Positions 34,442 to 43,443 of a stretch of 64,000 nucleotides of DNA are shown piece after piece. This stretch comes from CBDBKL01 sp965116215 (GTDB lineage Bacteria > Bdellovibrionota > Bdellovibrionia > Bdellovibrionales > JAKFYE01). Under the pieces are notes generated by a model, which saw nothing but the letters and a program-made list of their open reading frames with translations, was not told where the DNA came from and ran no database searches. The first letter of the stretch is position 1. Every line of letters begins with the position of its first letter. The stretch spans positions 806,001-870,000 of the forward strand of contig OZ220494.1 in assembly GCA_965116215.1 (NCBI GenBank). The letters run 5' to 3'. A program made the translations under genes and the position numbers.

Positions 34442-37051
34442 CTATAGCTCTTGTGCAACCTCATCTATTTTATACATTTCAATAATATCCCCCACCTTTA
34501 TATCATTGAAATTTTCAATCCCTAAACCACACTCATGACCAGAAGAAATTTCTTTCACATCATCTTTAAATCTTTTTAAACTTGAAATTTGACCCTCATA
34601 AACAGAACGCCCCTCTCTAACTAACCTCACAAGCCCAGATCGAATGATTTTTCCATCTTGAACCATACAACCGGCAACCACTCCAATCCTGGGTACATTG
34701 AATGTATCTCGCACTTCTGCACGTCCCACATGCACTTCAACAGTTTTAGGAGCAAGAAGACCCTTCATTGCCTTTTGTATATCATCCATAAGTTCATAAA
34801 TAATATTATAGGTTTTAATTTCAACTCCATCACTTTTAGCAATATTTTGAGCCAAACCATCTGGCCTCACATTAAAACCAATAACAATTCCATTACAAGT
34901 AGAAGCTAAAAGAACATCTGATTTACTAATTCCACCAACCGCACTATGAACAACTTTAATTTTTACAGCTTCGGTGGCCATTTTATCAAACATGTCTTTA
35001 ATGGCTTCTGCTGAACCCACAACATCTGTTTTTAAGACAATACGGAGTTCTTTGATATCACCCTGTTGTACCTTAGAAAATAGTTGATCCAATGAAACTC
35101 CCGCATGAGGAGTCACAATAGATTTATCTTCATTTTGCTTTCTTAATTCAATAATGTTTAAAGCCTCCTTTTCCGTTTGGCAAACATGGAAAAGGTCACC
35201 TGCTGCTGGAGGCGTTTGAAATCCCAAAGCTTTTACTGGCTGCCCGGGCAATGCCTCTTTAGTCACTTTACCTCTATCGTCATATAGAACTCTTATACGT
35301 CCCACAGACTGTCCGGCCACTACGATATCAGATTTTTTCAATGCTCCTTCTTGAACCAACAGCGTAGAAACAACACCCTTGCCTTTCTCCACTAAAGTTT
35401 CAATAACAACACCTATTGCCGAACGCTTCGGATTGGCCTTCAGTTCAGAGATTTCTGCTACCAATTTAATTTGCTCTAATAATTCACTCACACCCTTTCC
35501 ATTCAAAGCTGAAATTTCACAGAAAATCGTCGTTCCACCCCATTCTTCAGGAACTAAATCAAACTCCGCCAGTTGCTGTTTAATTTTATCAACGTTGGCT
35601 CCTTGTCGATCTATTTTATTAATAGCAATAATTATAGGAACACCAGCAGACTTTGCGTGATTAACCGCCTCTTGAGTCTGCGGCATAACACCATCATCAG
35701 CAGCAACCACAATAACAGCAATATCTGTGACATTAGCTCCTCTGGCCCTCATAGCAGTAAATGCCTCATGGCCCGGAGTATCTAAAAAAGTGATTTTTGA
35801 CTGATCGCCGAGAATAACCTGATAAGCACCTATATGCTGAGTAATTCCACCCGCCTCTCCTTTCACAACATTTGTTTTTCGAATAGAATCTAACAACGTT
35901 GTCTTACCATGATCCACATGCCCCATAACAGTAACAATCGGAGGACGAGAAACAGATGGAGCATCTATATCACCAAAAGCTGCAGCATGAATAAAATCAT
36001 CTATCGATTTTCCTATATTTTTCACTTCAAAATTAAATTCAGGAGCAATCAAAGATGCTGTATCACTATCAATAAATTCATTTTGCTTTACCATGACTCC
36101 ATTTTTCATCAATAAACCAATAACTTTGGAAACTTTCGTACCCATAGCTTGTGCAAACTCAGAAACTTGAATATTTCCATGAATTTTAATCACTCTCTTA
36201 TTAGCTTTTGGCATCGTAATTTGTGTCTTTTTAAACTCACGATTTAATATGACTTTCTTTTTTCTGGGCTGAAAAATAACCTCACGTTTACGATACTCTG
36301 TCGCTGAAAAACCAGTTTTTTCTTCTTCTGAAACTTTTGCTGCACCTGACTCAGCTTCCGTCACACGAGATGATGGATGACGTTTTTTATCTTCTCGCCC
36401 CCCCGGTCGAGAAGTAGGGGGATCCATAATAGATATTTCATTTTGCTGAACAGAGTAAAAGCCAGTTCTGACATGACGCCCACGACTCTGTACGGGAGTC
36501 TCCTTTCCGACAGGGGACTTTCTTTTTTCTAAATCAATCTTCCCTATAATATTCGGACGCTTCTTCTCAGTAGATTTCAACTCTGTTGATTGAGCCCTAC
36601 TGGCTGCATCTTCAGCTTTTTTTACTTTTTCTTCTTTAGCTTTCTGTTCAGCTTCTTTAACCTCCGCCATAACAGAAGCTTTTCGCCGTATAACAGTTTT
36701 AGCTCGGACCTTCTTTTTTAAAGATGAAGAAATAGGCTTCGAAGTGACTTTTTTTCGGGGACTTGCTTTCTTTTTAGGTGCTGTTTTCTTAGAAACCTTC
36801 TTTTTGGATACTTTTTTCTTAGATACTTTTTTCTTAGATGCTCTCTTTTTGACCTGCGTTTTCTTTTTAGCTTTTTTCTTTGGAGCTTGCTTTTCTTCCT
36901 CCATCATATTTTGAATTTTTAAAACAGCCGCCTTATCCAATTCAACCATATGATTCTTAACAGGAATGCCCCATTGCTTGAGCTTGTCCATTAGATCAAT
37001 GGTAGACATCCCTAATTCTTTGGCAAATTCAAATACCTTTGGCCCAGTCAA
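34442..37051 (-). CDS. infB: Translation initiation factor IF-2
   Basis: 869 residues. The GTPase brings fMet-tRNA to the 30S subunit. An N-terminal IF2 domain (VFEFAKELGMSTIDLMDKLKQ) is followed by an extremely basic stretch of about residues 55-125 with tandem SKKKV repeats, reminiscent of histone H1-like tails, then the second N-terminal domain (SEFAQAMGTKVSKVIGLLM), the G domain (GHVDHGKTTLLD, DTPGHEAFTAMRARG, NKID) and domains II-IV. The start is TTG at 37051 with AAGGAG 6 bases upstream. It lies between nusA and rbfA. Confidence 0.97.
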   Translation of the reverse strand: MTGPKVFEFAKELGMSTIDLMDKLKQWGIPVKNHMVELDKAAVLKIQNMMEEEKQAPKKKAKKKTQVKKRASKKKVSKKKVSKKKVSKKTAPKKKASPRKKVTSKPISSSLKKKVRAKTVIRRKASVMAEVKEAEQKAKEEKVKKAEDAASRAQSTELKSTEKKRPNIIGKIDLEKRKSPVGKETPVQSRGRHVRTGFYSVQQNEISIMDPPTSRPGGREDKKRHPSSRVTEAESGAAKVSEEEKTGFSATEYRKREVIFQPRKKKVILNREFKKTQITMPKANKRVIKIHGNIQVSEFAQAMGTKVSKVIGLLMKNGVMVKQNEFIDSDTASLIAPEFNFEVKNIGKSIDDFIHAAAFGDIDAPSVSRPPIVTVMGHVDHGKTTLLDSIRKTNVVKGEAGGITQHIGAYQVILGDQSKITFLDTPGHEAFTAMRARGANVTDIAVIVVAADDGVMPQTQEAVNHAKSAGVPIIIAINKIDRQGANVDKIKQQLAEFDLVPEEWGGTTIFCEISALNGKGVSELLEQIKLVAEISELKANPKRSAIGVVIETLVEKGKGVVSTLLVQEGALKKSDIVVAGQSVGRIRVLYDDRGKVTKEALPGQPVKALGFQTPPAAGDLFHVCQTEKEALNIIELRKQNEDKSIVTPHAGVSLDQLFSKVQQGDIKELRIVLKTDVVGSAEAIKDMFDKMATEAVKIKVVHSAVGGISKSDVLLASTCNGIVIGFNVRPDGLAQNIAKSDGVEIKTYNIIYELMDDIQKAMKGLLAPKTVEVHVGRAEVRDTFNVPRIGVVAGCMVQDGKIIRSGLVRLVREGRSVYEGQISSLKRFKDDVKEISSGHECGLGIENFNDIKVGDIIEMYKIDEVAQEL

Positions 37052-37124
37052 TATGCTCTCCTTCTAAATATGAATCGCTCAATCTCTTTTCCAACTCGAT
37101 TTCATTTAATCCCTTAATAACCTT

Positions 37125-38630
37125 CTACTCTTCCTTATCGTTGACTTCATCTTTTGCAGAAAGATCTTCTTGTTGATTTTCCTCTTGTTCAGAATCTGTT
37201 AAAGACTCTTCCTTGGCTTTTTCTACCTCTGTATGAGCACTATCTGATTGATTCAATTGTGCTAATTCTTGCTGTAGTCTCAGATCAGCCAATGTTTTCA
37301 TGGCTCCAGAAGTTGTTGACCCTTTATCACCAGAGTCTTTCGGAGCAGAAGGTATCTCTATGCCTTCCTTTTCATACTTTGCAACTAAGTCCTTACAGTC
37401 TTTTATTAATTTTTCTGCCTTTTTAAGATCTTCATATCCAGGAATACTTTGCACCTCAGAAGGACTTGCAGCAGCTAAGTTTTGAAAAGAGCCAAAGCCT
37501 GATTGATAAATATTTTGAGCCATAGTGTCCGTCATAGAAGGAATAATCATAAGATTGAATATAGCTTCAGCCGTTTTATTAGCCGCATCTACATCTGATA
37601 ATATATCAATTTTCCAACCTGTTAATTTAGCCGCCAGCCTGACATTTTGCCCCTTCTTACCAATAGCTAAACTCAATTGTGAATCGGGGACAACCACTTC
37701 CATTTCTTTTGCCACTTCATCAATAAACACCTTAGACACCTCTGCAGGGGCTAAAGCATTACATGCAAAAGAAGTAATATCCTCATTCCAATTGACAATA
37801 TCGATTTTTTCACCCTTTAGCTCTTGAACGATATTTTGAACACGACTCCCCTTCATACCTACACAGGCTCCCACAGGATCTACATTTTCCTCTTTCGTTC
37901 GTACAGCAATTTTTCCACGAGAACCTGGCTCACGAGCCGCCGCCATAACTTCCACAATGCCATCATGAATTTCTGGAACCTCAATTTCAAACAACTTTAC
38001 CAAATACCGACTGTCAGCCCTAGACATAATAATTTGCGGACCACGTGTTGTTTGTCTCACTTCAGATATATAGCCTTGAATCCGATCGCCTGGTTTAAAA
38101 GTTTCTCCAGGAATTTGCTCTCGCATTGGGACATAAGACTCTGTACGCCCCAAGTCGACAACTATCGCCCCCCTTTCAACACGTCTGACAATACCTGATG
38201 CAATTTCACCTTTTCGTGATTCAAATTCCGTAAAGATAATATCTCGCTCTGCATCTCTTACCTTTTGTGTAATAATTTGCCGTGCTGCCTGTATAGCAAT
38301 TCTACCCAAATCTTTCACTTCTAATTTTATTCCAATAAAATCCCCAACCTGAGCATCAGGATCCAACTTAAGTGCCTCTTCCGTAGGGATTTCAATTTGC
38401 TCATCAACATAATTTTCTGGATCGACAACTTCCTTAAATTCAAATAATTCAATTTCTCCAAGCTCTTCATTAAACGAAGCCTCAATTTCTCTATATGTTC
38501 CATACTTTTTTCGAGCCGCCTGCAACATACCCTGAGAAACAGCATCTATGATGAGCTGTTTATCTATACCTTTATCCTTCCCTATAACTTCAATCATTCG
38601 ACTAAAATCTGAAAGTATACCTTCAGCCAT
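37125..38630 (-). CDS. nusA: Transcription termination/antitermination factor NusA
   Basis: 501 residues from the ATG at 38630, which has AGGTGAGGGA just upstream; the frame extends to 38687 inside rimP. An N-terminal RNA-polymerase-binding domain is followed by S1 (GIVRRVERGAIVVDLGRTESYVP), two KH domains (VGACVGMKGSRVQNIVQELKGE and SLAIGKKGQNVRLAAKLTGW) and a helix-hairpin-helix-like part. The tail is acidic and Glu/Gln-rich, without a second repeat domain as in E. coli. It modulates pausing, termination and antitermination. Confidence 0.97.
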   Translation of the reverse strand: MAEGILSDFSRMIEVIGKDKGIDKQLIIDAVSQGMLQAARKKYGTYREIEASFNEELGEIELFEFKEVVDPENYVDEQIEIPTEEALKLDPDAQVGDFIGIKLEVKDLGRIAIQAARQIITQKVRDAERDIIFTEFESRKGEIASGIVRRVERGAIVVDLGRTESYVPMREQIPGETFKPGDRIQGYISEVRQTTRGPQIIMSRADSRYLVKLFEIEVPEIHDGIVEVMAAAREPGSRGKIAVRTKEENVDPVGACVGMKGSRVQNIVQELKGEKIDIVNWNEDITSFACNALAPAEVSKVFIDEVAKEMEVVVPDSQLSLAIGKKGQNVRLAAKLTGWKIDILSDVDAANKTAEAIFNLMIIPSMTDTMAQNIYQSGFGSFQNLAAASPSEVQSIPGYEDLKKAEKLIKDCKDLVAKYEKEGIEIPSAPKDSGDKGSTTSGAMKTLADLRLQQELAQLNQSDSAHTEVEKAKEESLTDSEQEENQQEDLSAKDEVNDKEE

Positions 38631-38637
38631 AATTCCC

Positions 38638-39168
38638 TCACCTTGCTTGGAGCTTATTCCCTTTTTGTGAATCAAAATTGAAAACAACTTTGGCTTTTAA
38701 AATATCATCTATAGAAACATCACATTTCACACCATGAATATGAAGAACAATAACTCTCTCCTCATCTTTGACATCGACTAACAACCCTTTAGCATTGAAA
38801 CACTTCTTCTCACCTTTCAACATAGAAGTCTTTGTACGAAGAGTAATTTCAGACCCTATAACTTTTCTGAAATGCCACAAATGCCTTAATGGACGATTCA
38901 ATCCAGGACTCGAGACCTCTAACTTATAACCCTCACCTGAAATCAGATCCTCAACATCTAAAAGAAGACTCAAGCCCTGCGAAACCTTCACACAATCTTC
39001 GATACCAACATGTTCATCTTCACGATCTATAAAAACCCTTAACACCTTTCCCTTCCCATTTGATCCCGAAATAAATTGAATGTCGTAAAGAAAACATTTT
39101 TCTCTTTTACAAACCTGACTGGCTATATTTTCTAAACGTTCCCAATAAATATTTCCACTTTGAATCAT
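38638..39168 (-). CDS. rimP: Ribosome maturation factor RimP
   Basis: 176 residues. It assists 30S assembly. The central segment VEDLISGEGYKLEVSSPGLNRPL is the family hallmark (usually Y-LEVSSPGLDRPL), followed by the Sm-like C-terminal domain. It heads the rimP-nusA-infB-rbfA-truB-rpsO-pnp cluster. A decayed partial copy lies about 230 bases upstream. Seven bases separate it from nusA. Confidence 0.95.
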   Translation of the reverse strand: MIQSGNIYWERLENIASQVCKREKCFLYDIQFISGSNGKGKVLRVFIDREDEHVGIEDCVKVSQGLSLLLDVEDLISGEGYKLEVSSPGLNRPLRHLWHFRKVIGSEITLRTKTSMLKGEKKCFNAKGLLVDVKDEERVIVLHIHGVKCDVSIDDILKAKVVFNFDSQKGNKLQAR

Positions 39169-39210
39169 TCTTTTCTCATTTCAAAAAACTTTTCACATAA
39201 AATCATATAA

Positions 39211-39236
39211 AAAAAGACCCACTCTAGGGGTCTTTT
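39211..39236 (-). terminator. Rho-independent terminator upstream of rimP
   Basis: AAAAGACCC (39212-39220) pairs with GGGTCTTTT (39228-39236) around a 7-base loop; a run of T follows on the minus strand. It would stop transcripts coming from the small periplasmic gene and the rimP fragment before they enter rimP, so the rimP cluster needs its own promoter in the next 40 bases. Confidence 0.7.
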
Positions 39237-39397
39237 AAAAAACATTCTACCCTATTCTCTCTCGACAACTATGACCACTCCAACCTCATAGGAGACAGGA
39301 CGACAACAAGAGGCGCACATTTTTAACAAGTTCCACTAAAAAAAGCAAGAGATCTCTATATCTTTCACTTTTCTGAACTCCATTTTTAACTAAAAGT

Positions 39398-39694
39398 ACT
39401 TCTTCTCATCTCTCAAAATAGAGATCTTTGTACGAAGAGTAATTTCAGACCCTATAACTTTTCTAAAATGCCACAAATGCCTTAATGGACGATTCAACCC
39501 AGGGCGTGAGACCTCTAAATTATAGCCCTCACCTGAAATCAGATCCTCAACATCTAAAAGAAGACTCAAGCCCTGCGAAACCTTCACACAATCTTTGATA
39601 CCAACATTTCCATCTTCACGATCTATTAAAAACCCTTAACACCTTTCCCTTCCCATGTGAGCCCTGAAATAAATTGAATGTCATAAAGAAAACA
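39398..39694 (-). pseudogene. Decayed partial duplicate of rimP
   Basis: About 295 bases matching rimP positions 38802-39096, in the same orientation, roughly 90% identical by eye. It lacks both the start and the end of the gene. A one-base insertion (a TTTTTAATAGATC run where rimP has TTTTTATAGATC) breaks the frame, and a stop follows shortly after DEKKYF. A 65-codon frame remains (39390-39587) but misses the first third and the C-terminal domain. It is therefore a non-functional fragment from a tandem duplication. The rest of the 39169-39742 interval holds the terminator and nothing else that I recognise. Confidence 0.85.
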
Positions 39695-39742
39695 GAGTTT
39701 TCCACAACCTCTGACAATGCCTCTCTTAAGGTTTTTAAGGTC

Positions 39743-40396
39743 TTAAATTTTCTGTGTCTTGTATTTCTTCAAGAGAAAGGCAAACCAATCATCCAATCTT
39801 TTCTTTATCTGTTCTTTTTCCACATTTGATTTGATTTGATCTCTAACACTCATAAATGAGCGTCCCTTAAACTGAGATCTGTTCTCTTCAAAATATCTCA
39901 AAGATTCTGAATCTGTAATGGAAACCCGTAAAGCACGCTTTTTAAATTGAATAAATTTTCTTGAAACAAGTTTCTTCTCAATAATTCCTCGGGTTTCTTG
40001 CGAACTGGGCTGCATCGTCCTCCATTGTCTAAATCTCTTTCCAATATTCAACTGCCTTTTAATTTCATTATGGGCCTGAGACAGATCTTTTTGAGGCACA
40101 GAAACTATACCCGATGTTTTAGCCTCTTGATAAATAACCATTTCCAAAAATGCTCTAGACACTTGCGAACTAAAAGCCTTTGACTTCACATTTAATACAA
40201 GATTTTTTTTTAAAAATGAAGGTTCTCCAAATAAAAGATATTCGACGGCCGTATTTATTTGTACTTGCCGGCTTGTCAGAACTGAGAAATTTGTCCTTCC
40301 GACAACTTCAGTTATGAGTTCCTTTCCAAGGACTAACTTTGAAATCAATACAAGAACAATACAGAACTTCACTTTTATAGTTCTATCACAATCCAT
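39743..40396 (-). CDS. Small exported protein, weak SurA N-domain-like character
   Basis: 217 residues with an N-terminal signal peptide (about 8-25, FCIVLVLISKLVLG). The mature part is helical and basic: a first region beginning VVGRTNFSVLTSRQVQ, similar to the SurA/PpiD chaperone N terminus (I-A-VN...ITSREV), and a C-terminal stretch YFEENRSQFKGRSF. There is no complete parvulin isomerase domain. A periplasmic chaperone-like role is possible; confidence in function is low. It lies downstream of the outer-membrane protein gene, separated by a perfect palindrome terminator. Confidence 0.6.
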   Translation of the reverse strand: MDCDRTIKVKFCIVLVLISKLVLGKELITEVVGRTNFSVLTSRQVQINTAVEYLLFGEPSFLKKNLVLNVKSKAFSSQVSRAFLEMVIYQEAKTSGIVSVPQKDLSQAHNEIKRQLNIGKRFRQWRTMQPSSQETRGIIEKKLVSRKFIQFKKRALRVSITDSESLRYFEENRSQFKGRSFMSVRDQIKSNVEKEQIKKRLDDWFAFLLKKYKTQKI

Positions 40397-40405
40397 AAAA
40401 TAAAC

Positions 40406-40437
40406 AAACCTCTAGAGTGGATCCACTCTAGAGGTTT
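40406..40437 (-). terminator. Perfect 32-base palindrome acting as terminator of the OMP gene
   Basis: The palindrome is exact, centred between 40421 and 40422 (inner part TAGAGTGGATCCACTCTA). T-rich sequence follows on the minus strand (TTTGTTTATTTTA). It sits 53 bases after the outer-membrane protein stop and 9 bases before the next start. Confidence 0.75.
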
Positions 40438-40490
40438 ATTTTATATCCAATAACCTTAAGAAACTGAATTCTTACTTTTACGAAAAATAA

Positions 40491-41525
40491 TTAAAACCTA
40501 AATGCCGTACGAATGAGGAAAGAATAACGATCTATAGACTCGATAGGTGAAGAACCATATGGACTATTATAATCGTATATCACTCTACGAAACTTATCAT
40601 TCGTCCTATAACTTAAATTGAAGATATATCGTAACTCCGCTCCTATACCAATAGCCTTAGACAAAGCGATATCTAAACCAGTCGTCAAACCTATATCAAA
40701 GGCATGGGATGTATTGTCATATTTATCTAAAAAGATAGTATCGTCTTTATAGATACGCTGAGTATACATACCCATAGCTCCAATAGACGGACGCACTCTA
40801 CCATTTAAAAGATAATACTTAAGCCCCACAGATACAGATGTCTCTCTTAATTCAACAACCTGCGGATAAGTCATATAACCAGGCCCAACTCCCCCTAAGC
40901 CGGAAATCTTTTCCATATCATAAGAAGAAAATAGACCACCTATATTAAAAACAAACTGAGACCCAGACAATTGCCCGAGATAAACAGTGTCTTCTGAAGG
41001 GAAAGAGATACCCAAATCAAGAGATAGGGCATAAGCTCCCCTCACATTTATCGTATCGATATAGTTACTCACACCGACTCCCACATTAGTTTGGAGTAGG
41101 GTGACTTCCTGATCGGCTGCACTCTGAGTTGTACCTTCTTCTACTGCTGGAGCCGGCGGCTGAATAACAAAGGTTTGCACCTCTTGTGGTTTGTTTTCCT
41201 GTTTCGCAGATGAGTCCTTATCTCTGTCATTGAACCGATCTATCAACTTCTGTCTTCGGTCTTCTTCAGATTTGAGACGATCTTCTTCAATTTTTTCACG
41301 CACCCTTTCCTCAGTCTTCTTTTCTTCCCTGACTCTCTCATCCCTCATGTGCTCAGCACGACTCTCAAGGGGTCGTGCTGTAACTTCAACCTCATCTTGA
41401 GGTATAGGGGGCTCTTTAAGTATAGAGGGCTCCTCAAGTGCAGAGCGAACTTCCGCTAAACCAATGAATGGACACACCAGAAAACCAATCACTATTATAA
41501 GCTTTGTAAAGACCATAGAATACAC
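40491..41525 (-). CDS. Outer-membrane beta-barrel protein with N-terminal charged coiled coil
   Basis: 344 residues. A signal peptide (about 1-24) is followed by a Pro/Glu-rich stretch, then a highly charged Arg/Glu/Lys helix at about 55-105 (REEKKTEERVREKIEEDR), a Pro-rich linker, and from about residue 140 alternating beta strands typical of a small outer-membrane barrel (GVGVSNYIDTI, VSVGLKYYLLNG). It ends in TAFRF; a C-terminal Phe is the usual signal for BAM insertion. The OmpA-like or OprD-like identity cannot be determined. The charged helix may reach through or contact the periplasm. Confidence 0.8.
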   Translation of the reverse strand: MYSMVFTKLIIVIGFLVCPFIGLAEVRSALEEPSILKEPPIPQDEVEVTARPLESRAEHMRDERVREEKKTEERVREKIEEDRLKSEEDRRQKLIDRFNDRDKDSSAKQENKPQEVQTFVIQPPAPAVEEGTTQSAADQEVTLLQTNVGVGVSNYIDTINVRGAYALSLDLGISFPSEDTVYLGQLSGSQFVFNIGGLFSSYDMEKISGLGGVGPGYMTYPQVVELRETSVSVGLKYYLLNGRVRPSIGAMGMYTQRIYKDDTIFLDKYDNTSHAFDIGLTTGLDIALSKAIGIGAELRYIFNLSYRTNDKFRRVIYDYNSPYGSSPIESIDRYSFLIRTAFRF

Positions 41526-43079
41526 ATCCTTTCACGCCACCCTTTATATACCATCAGCTTTCGTATCTTTCACAACACACAGACATCACTCGCAAGCCTT
41601 GTGCCAAAAAGAAAAAAAATTGTAACCGATTGAAATTAAAAGAACTACTCTTTATTAAAAAAGAACAATAAACTGATCCAATCTCTGAATTTAAAATTCT
41701 CTTGTCTAATTTATTGATAGTGCATACTTCTATCGGACCCACTTCACTTTAAGATTCACCATTGATTTTAAAAGGTTAAACTGATAGTCCATCTAAAAAC
41801 AATAGATATGAAAATCTTACCAATACAAATAAACTTCTTTCACTGTCGTTCGCTCACCTCTACCCATTCTTCCCTTCATCACAGGTTGATGACACTTGAA
41901 TAATACACTCTGTTTGTATTTTCTCTTCAAATAAAGAAACCCTCTCTTGGAGGATGTTCCCTATAGCCCCTATCCTTTATTTTACATTACTAAGAGCCCC
42001 AACTCCTATTGAATCCCTAAGAGAATATGAGGAGAAGAGAGTTTTTCAAAGCGCAGAGCGTATTCGTGGAGAGATCGTTTATTCTATGCTTGACTGCATC
42101 GAGCACTCTCCAGCTGGCACCTTTAGCCTGCAGTGGAAAAAGGCTTTTATTTTTCTCTTAAAGCAAGTTTTTCAAAGCGCAGGGCGTATTTCGAAGAAAG
42201 ACGAGCCTGCGGCCTTTGAAGCTGTTTGAGCTTTAAGGGGAAGATAAAAGTCTTTTTCCTAAAGAACAGTGTATCTGCGGAAATGCAGTTTGTTCTATCC
42301 CTGAATGCATCGAGCACTCTCCAGCTTGCGCCTTTAGCCTGCAGTGGAAAAGGGCTTTTATTTTTCTCTTAAAGTGAGTTTTTTGAAGCGCAATGCGTAT
42401 CCGTGGAGAGATCGTTTATTCTATGCTTGACTGCATCGAGCACTATCTAGCCAAGGCTTTTAGCCTTCGGCAGAGACGCTTTGCGCCCTTCAAAGCTGTT
42501 TGAGCTTGAAGGGGAAGATAAAAGTCTTTTTCCTAAAGAACAGTGTATCTGCGGAAATGCAGTTTGTTCTATCCCTGAATGCATCGAGCACTCTCCAGCT
42601 TGCGCCTTTAGCCTGCAGTGGAAAAAGGCTTTTATTTTTCTCTTAAAGCAAGTTTTTCAAAGCGCAGGGCGTATTTCGAAGAAAGACGAGCCTGCGGCCT
42701 TTGAAGCTGTTTGAGCTTTAAGGGGAAGATAAAAGTCTTTTTCCTAAAGAACAGTGTATCTGCGGAAATGCAGTTTGTTCTATCCCTGAATGCATCGAGC
42801 ACTCTCCAGCTTGCGCCTTTAGCCTGCAGTGGAAAAAGGCTTTTATTTTTCTCTTAAAGCAAGTTTTTCAAAGCGCAGGGCGTATTTCGAAGAAAGACGA
42901 GCCTGCGGCCTTTGAAGCTGTTTGAGCTTTAAGGGGAAGATAAAAGTCTTTTTCCTAGAGAAGGGCAGTATTCCAAACAAAGACGAACTGCGGACCTCAG
43001 AGTTGTTTGAGATTTTGAAAGCCTTAAGAAAAAACTTCCCCTTTGCCACTCTATAGATAATATATATATGCTGACTTAT
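41526..43079. other. Gene-free interval: OMP upstream region and large palindromic repeat array
   Basis: 41526-42029 is AT-rich, with the OMP promoter presumably near its left end; I see no convincing gene in it. 42030-43040 is the repeat array described below. 43041-43079 holds a possible tRNA promoter (TTGCCA at 43043, TATATG at 43065), weak evidence. Confidence 0.7.
42030..43040. repeat. Composite palindromic repeat array, about 1 kb
   Basis: Four palindromic elements lie at 42135-42259, 42346-42533, 42620-42744 and 42831-42955. Each begins GGAAAAGG or GGAAAAAGG and ends CTTTTTCC, and the two arms are imperfect inverted repeats (CTTTTAT.TT..CTTAAAGC then CAAAG..CGCAG). Three are 125 bases long. 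The second is 188 bases because it keeps a central core (TTCTATGCTTGACTGCATCG and neighbours). The three spacers between elements are each 86 bases and the same. Two full 211-base units (42511-42721 and 42722-42932) are identical. The outermost ends carry the other arm type (GTTTTTCAAAGCGCAG at 42041; TTTTGAAAGCCTTAAG near 43013), so the array sits within a larger palindrome. Confidence 0.85.
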
Positions 43080-43166
43080 GCCTCTGTGGCGGAATTGGTA
43101 GACGCGCTGGATTCAAAATCCAGTTCCGGCAACGGAGTGGGAGTTCGATTCTCCCCGGAGGCACCA
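43080..43166 (+). tRNA. tRNA-Leu (CAA anticodon)
   Basis: 87 bases including an encoded CCA end. The acceptor stem GCCTCTG pairs with CGGAGGC, with one G-U pair. The D-loop has GGTAGACGCG, the anticodon stem CTGGA/TCCAG encloses TTCAAAA (anticodon CAA, reads UUG), a long variable arm follows as in class II tRNAs, and the T-arm has GTTCGATTC. It lies directly after the repeat array. Confidence 0.95.
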
Positions 43167-43443
43167 CTATATTTTAAAACTTTAAAGAAGCCTTAGGCCG
43201 CATCATACAAAAAAGTAAATTCTAGGAGCCAATATGGTCATTAATATCTAAGTTCACTATCTATTTCTTTAACAAGATAGTAAATATTATAAACCTCTCA
43301 TCTATATATTTATTTCATTGGATTATTTGAATAATATCAAACCAAAGGCCCCAAAGAAACAAAAGCCACAATGACTGTTTACCATTAAAAAATACGTCAA
43401 TCATGTCTTTGGAATTTATAAAAACAAAAGAGAGGGATTCATT

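Noticed and set aside
39390..39587. A 65-residue RimP-like protein as a functional short paralogue
   Set aside because: It lacks the N-terminal part and the C-terminal domain, and the upstream homologous DNA is frameshifted, so it is a fragment.
41554..41742. A 62-codon frame upstream of the OMP gene
   Set aside because: No ribosome-binding site, no recognisable features, and it covers the likely OMP promoter region.
41954..42714. Open frames sharing the peptide FLLKQVFQSAGRISKK as a small protein family
   Set aside because: They lie wholly in the repeat; the 211-base period is not a multiple of three, so successive copies change frame, and the arms are complementary, which suits structure and not coding.
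42135..42955. CRISPR array, suggested by regularly spaced palindromes
   Set aside because: The repeats are 125-188 bases, far too long, the spacers are identical to each other, and there are no cas genes.
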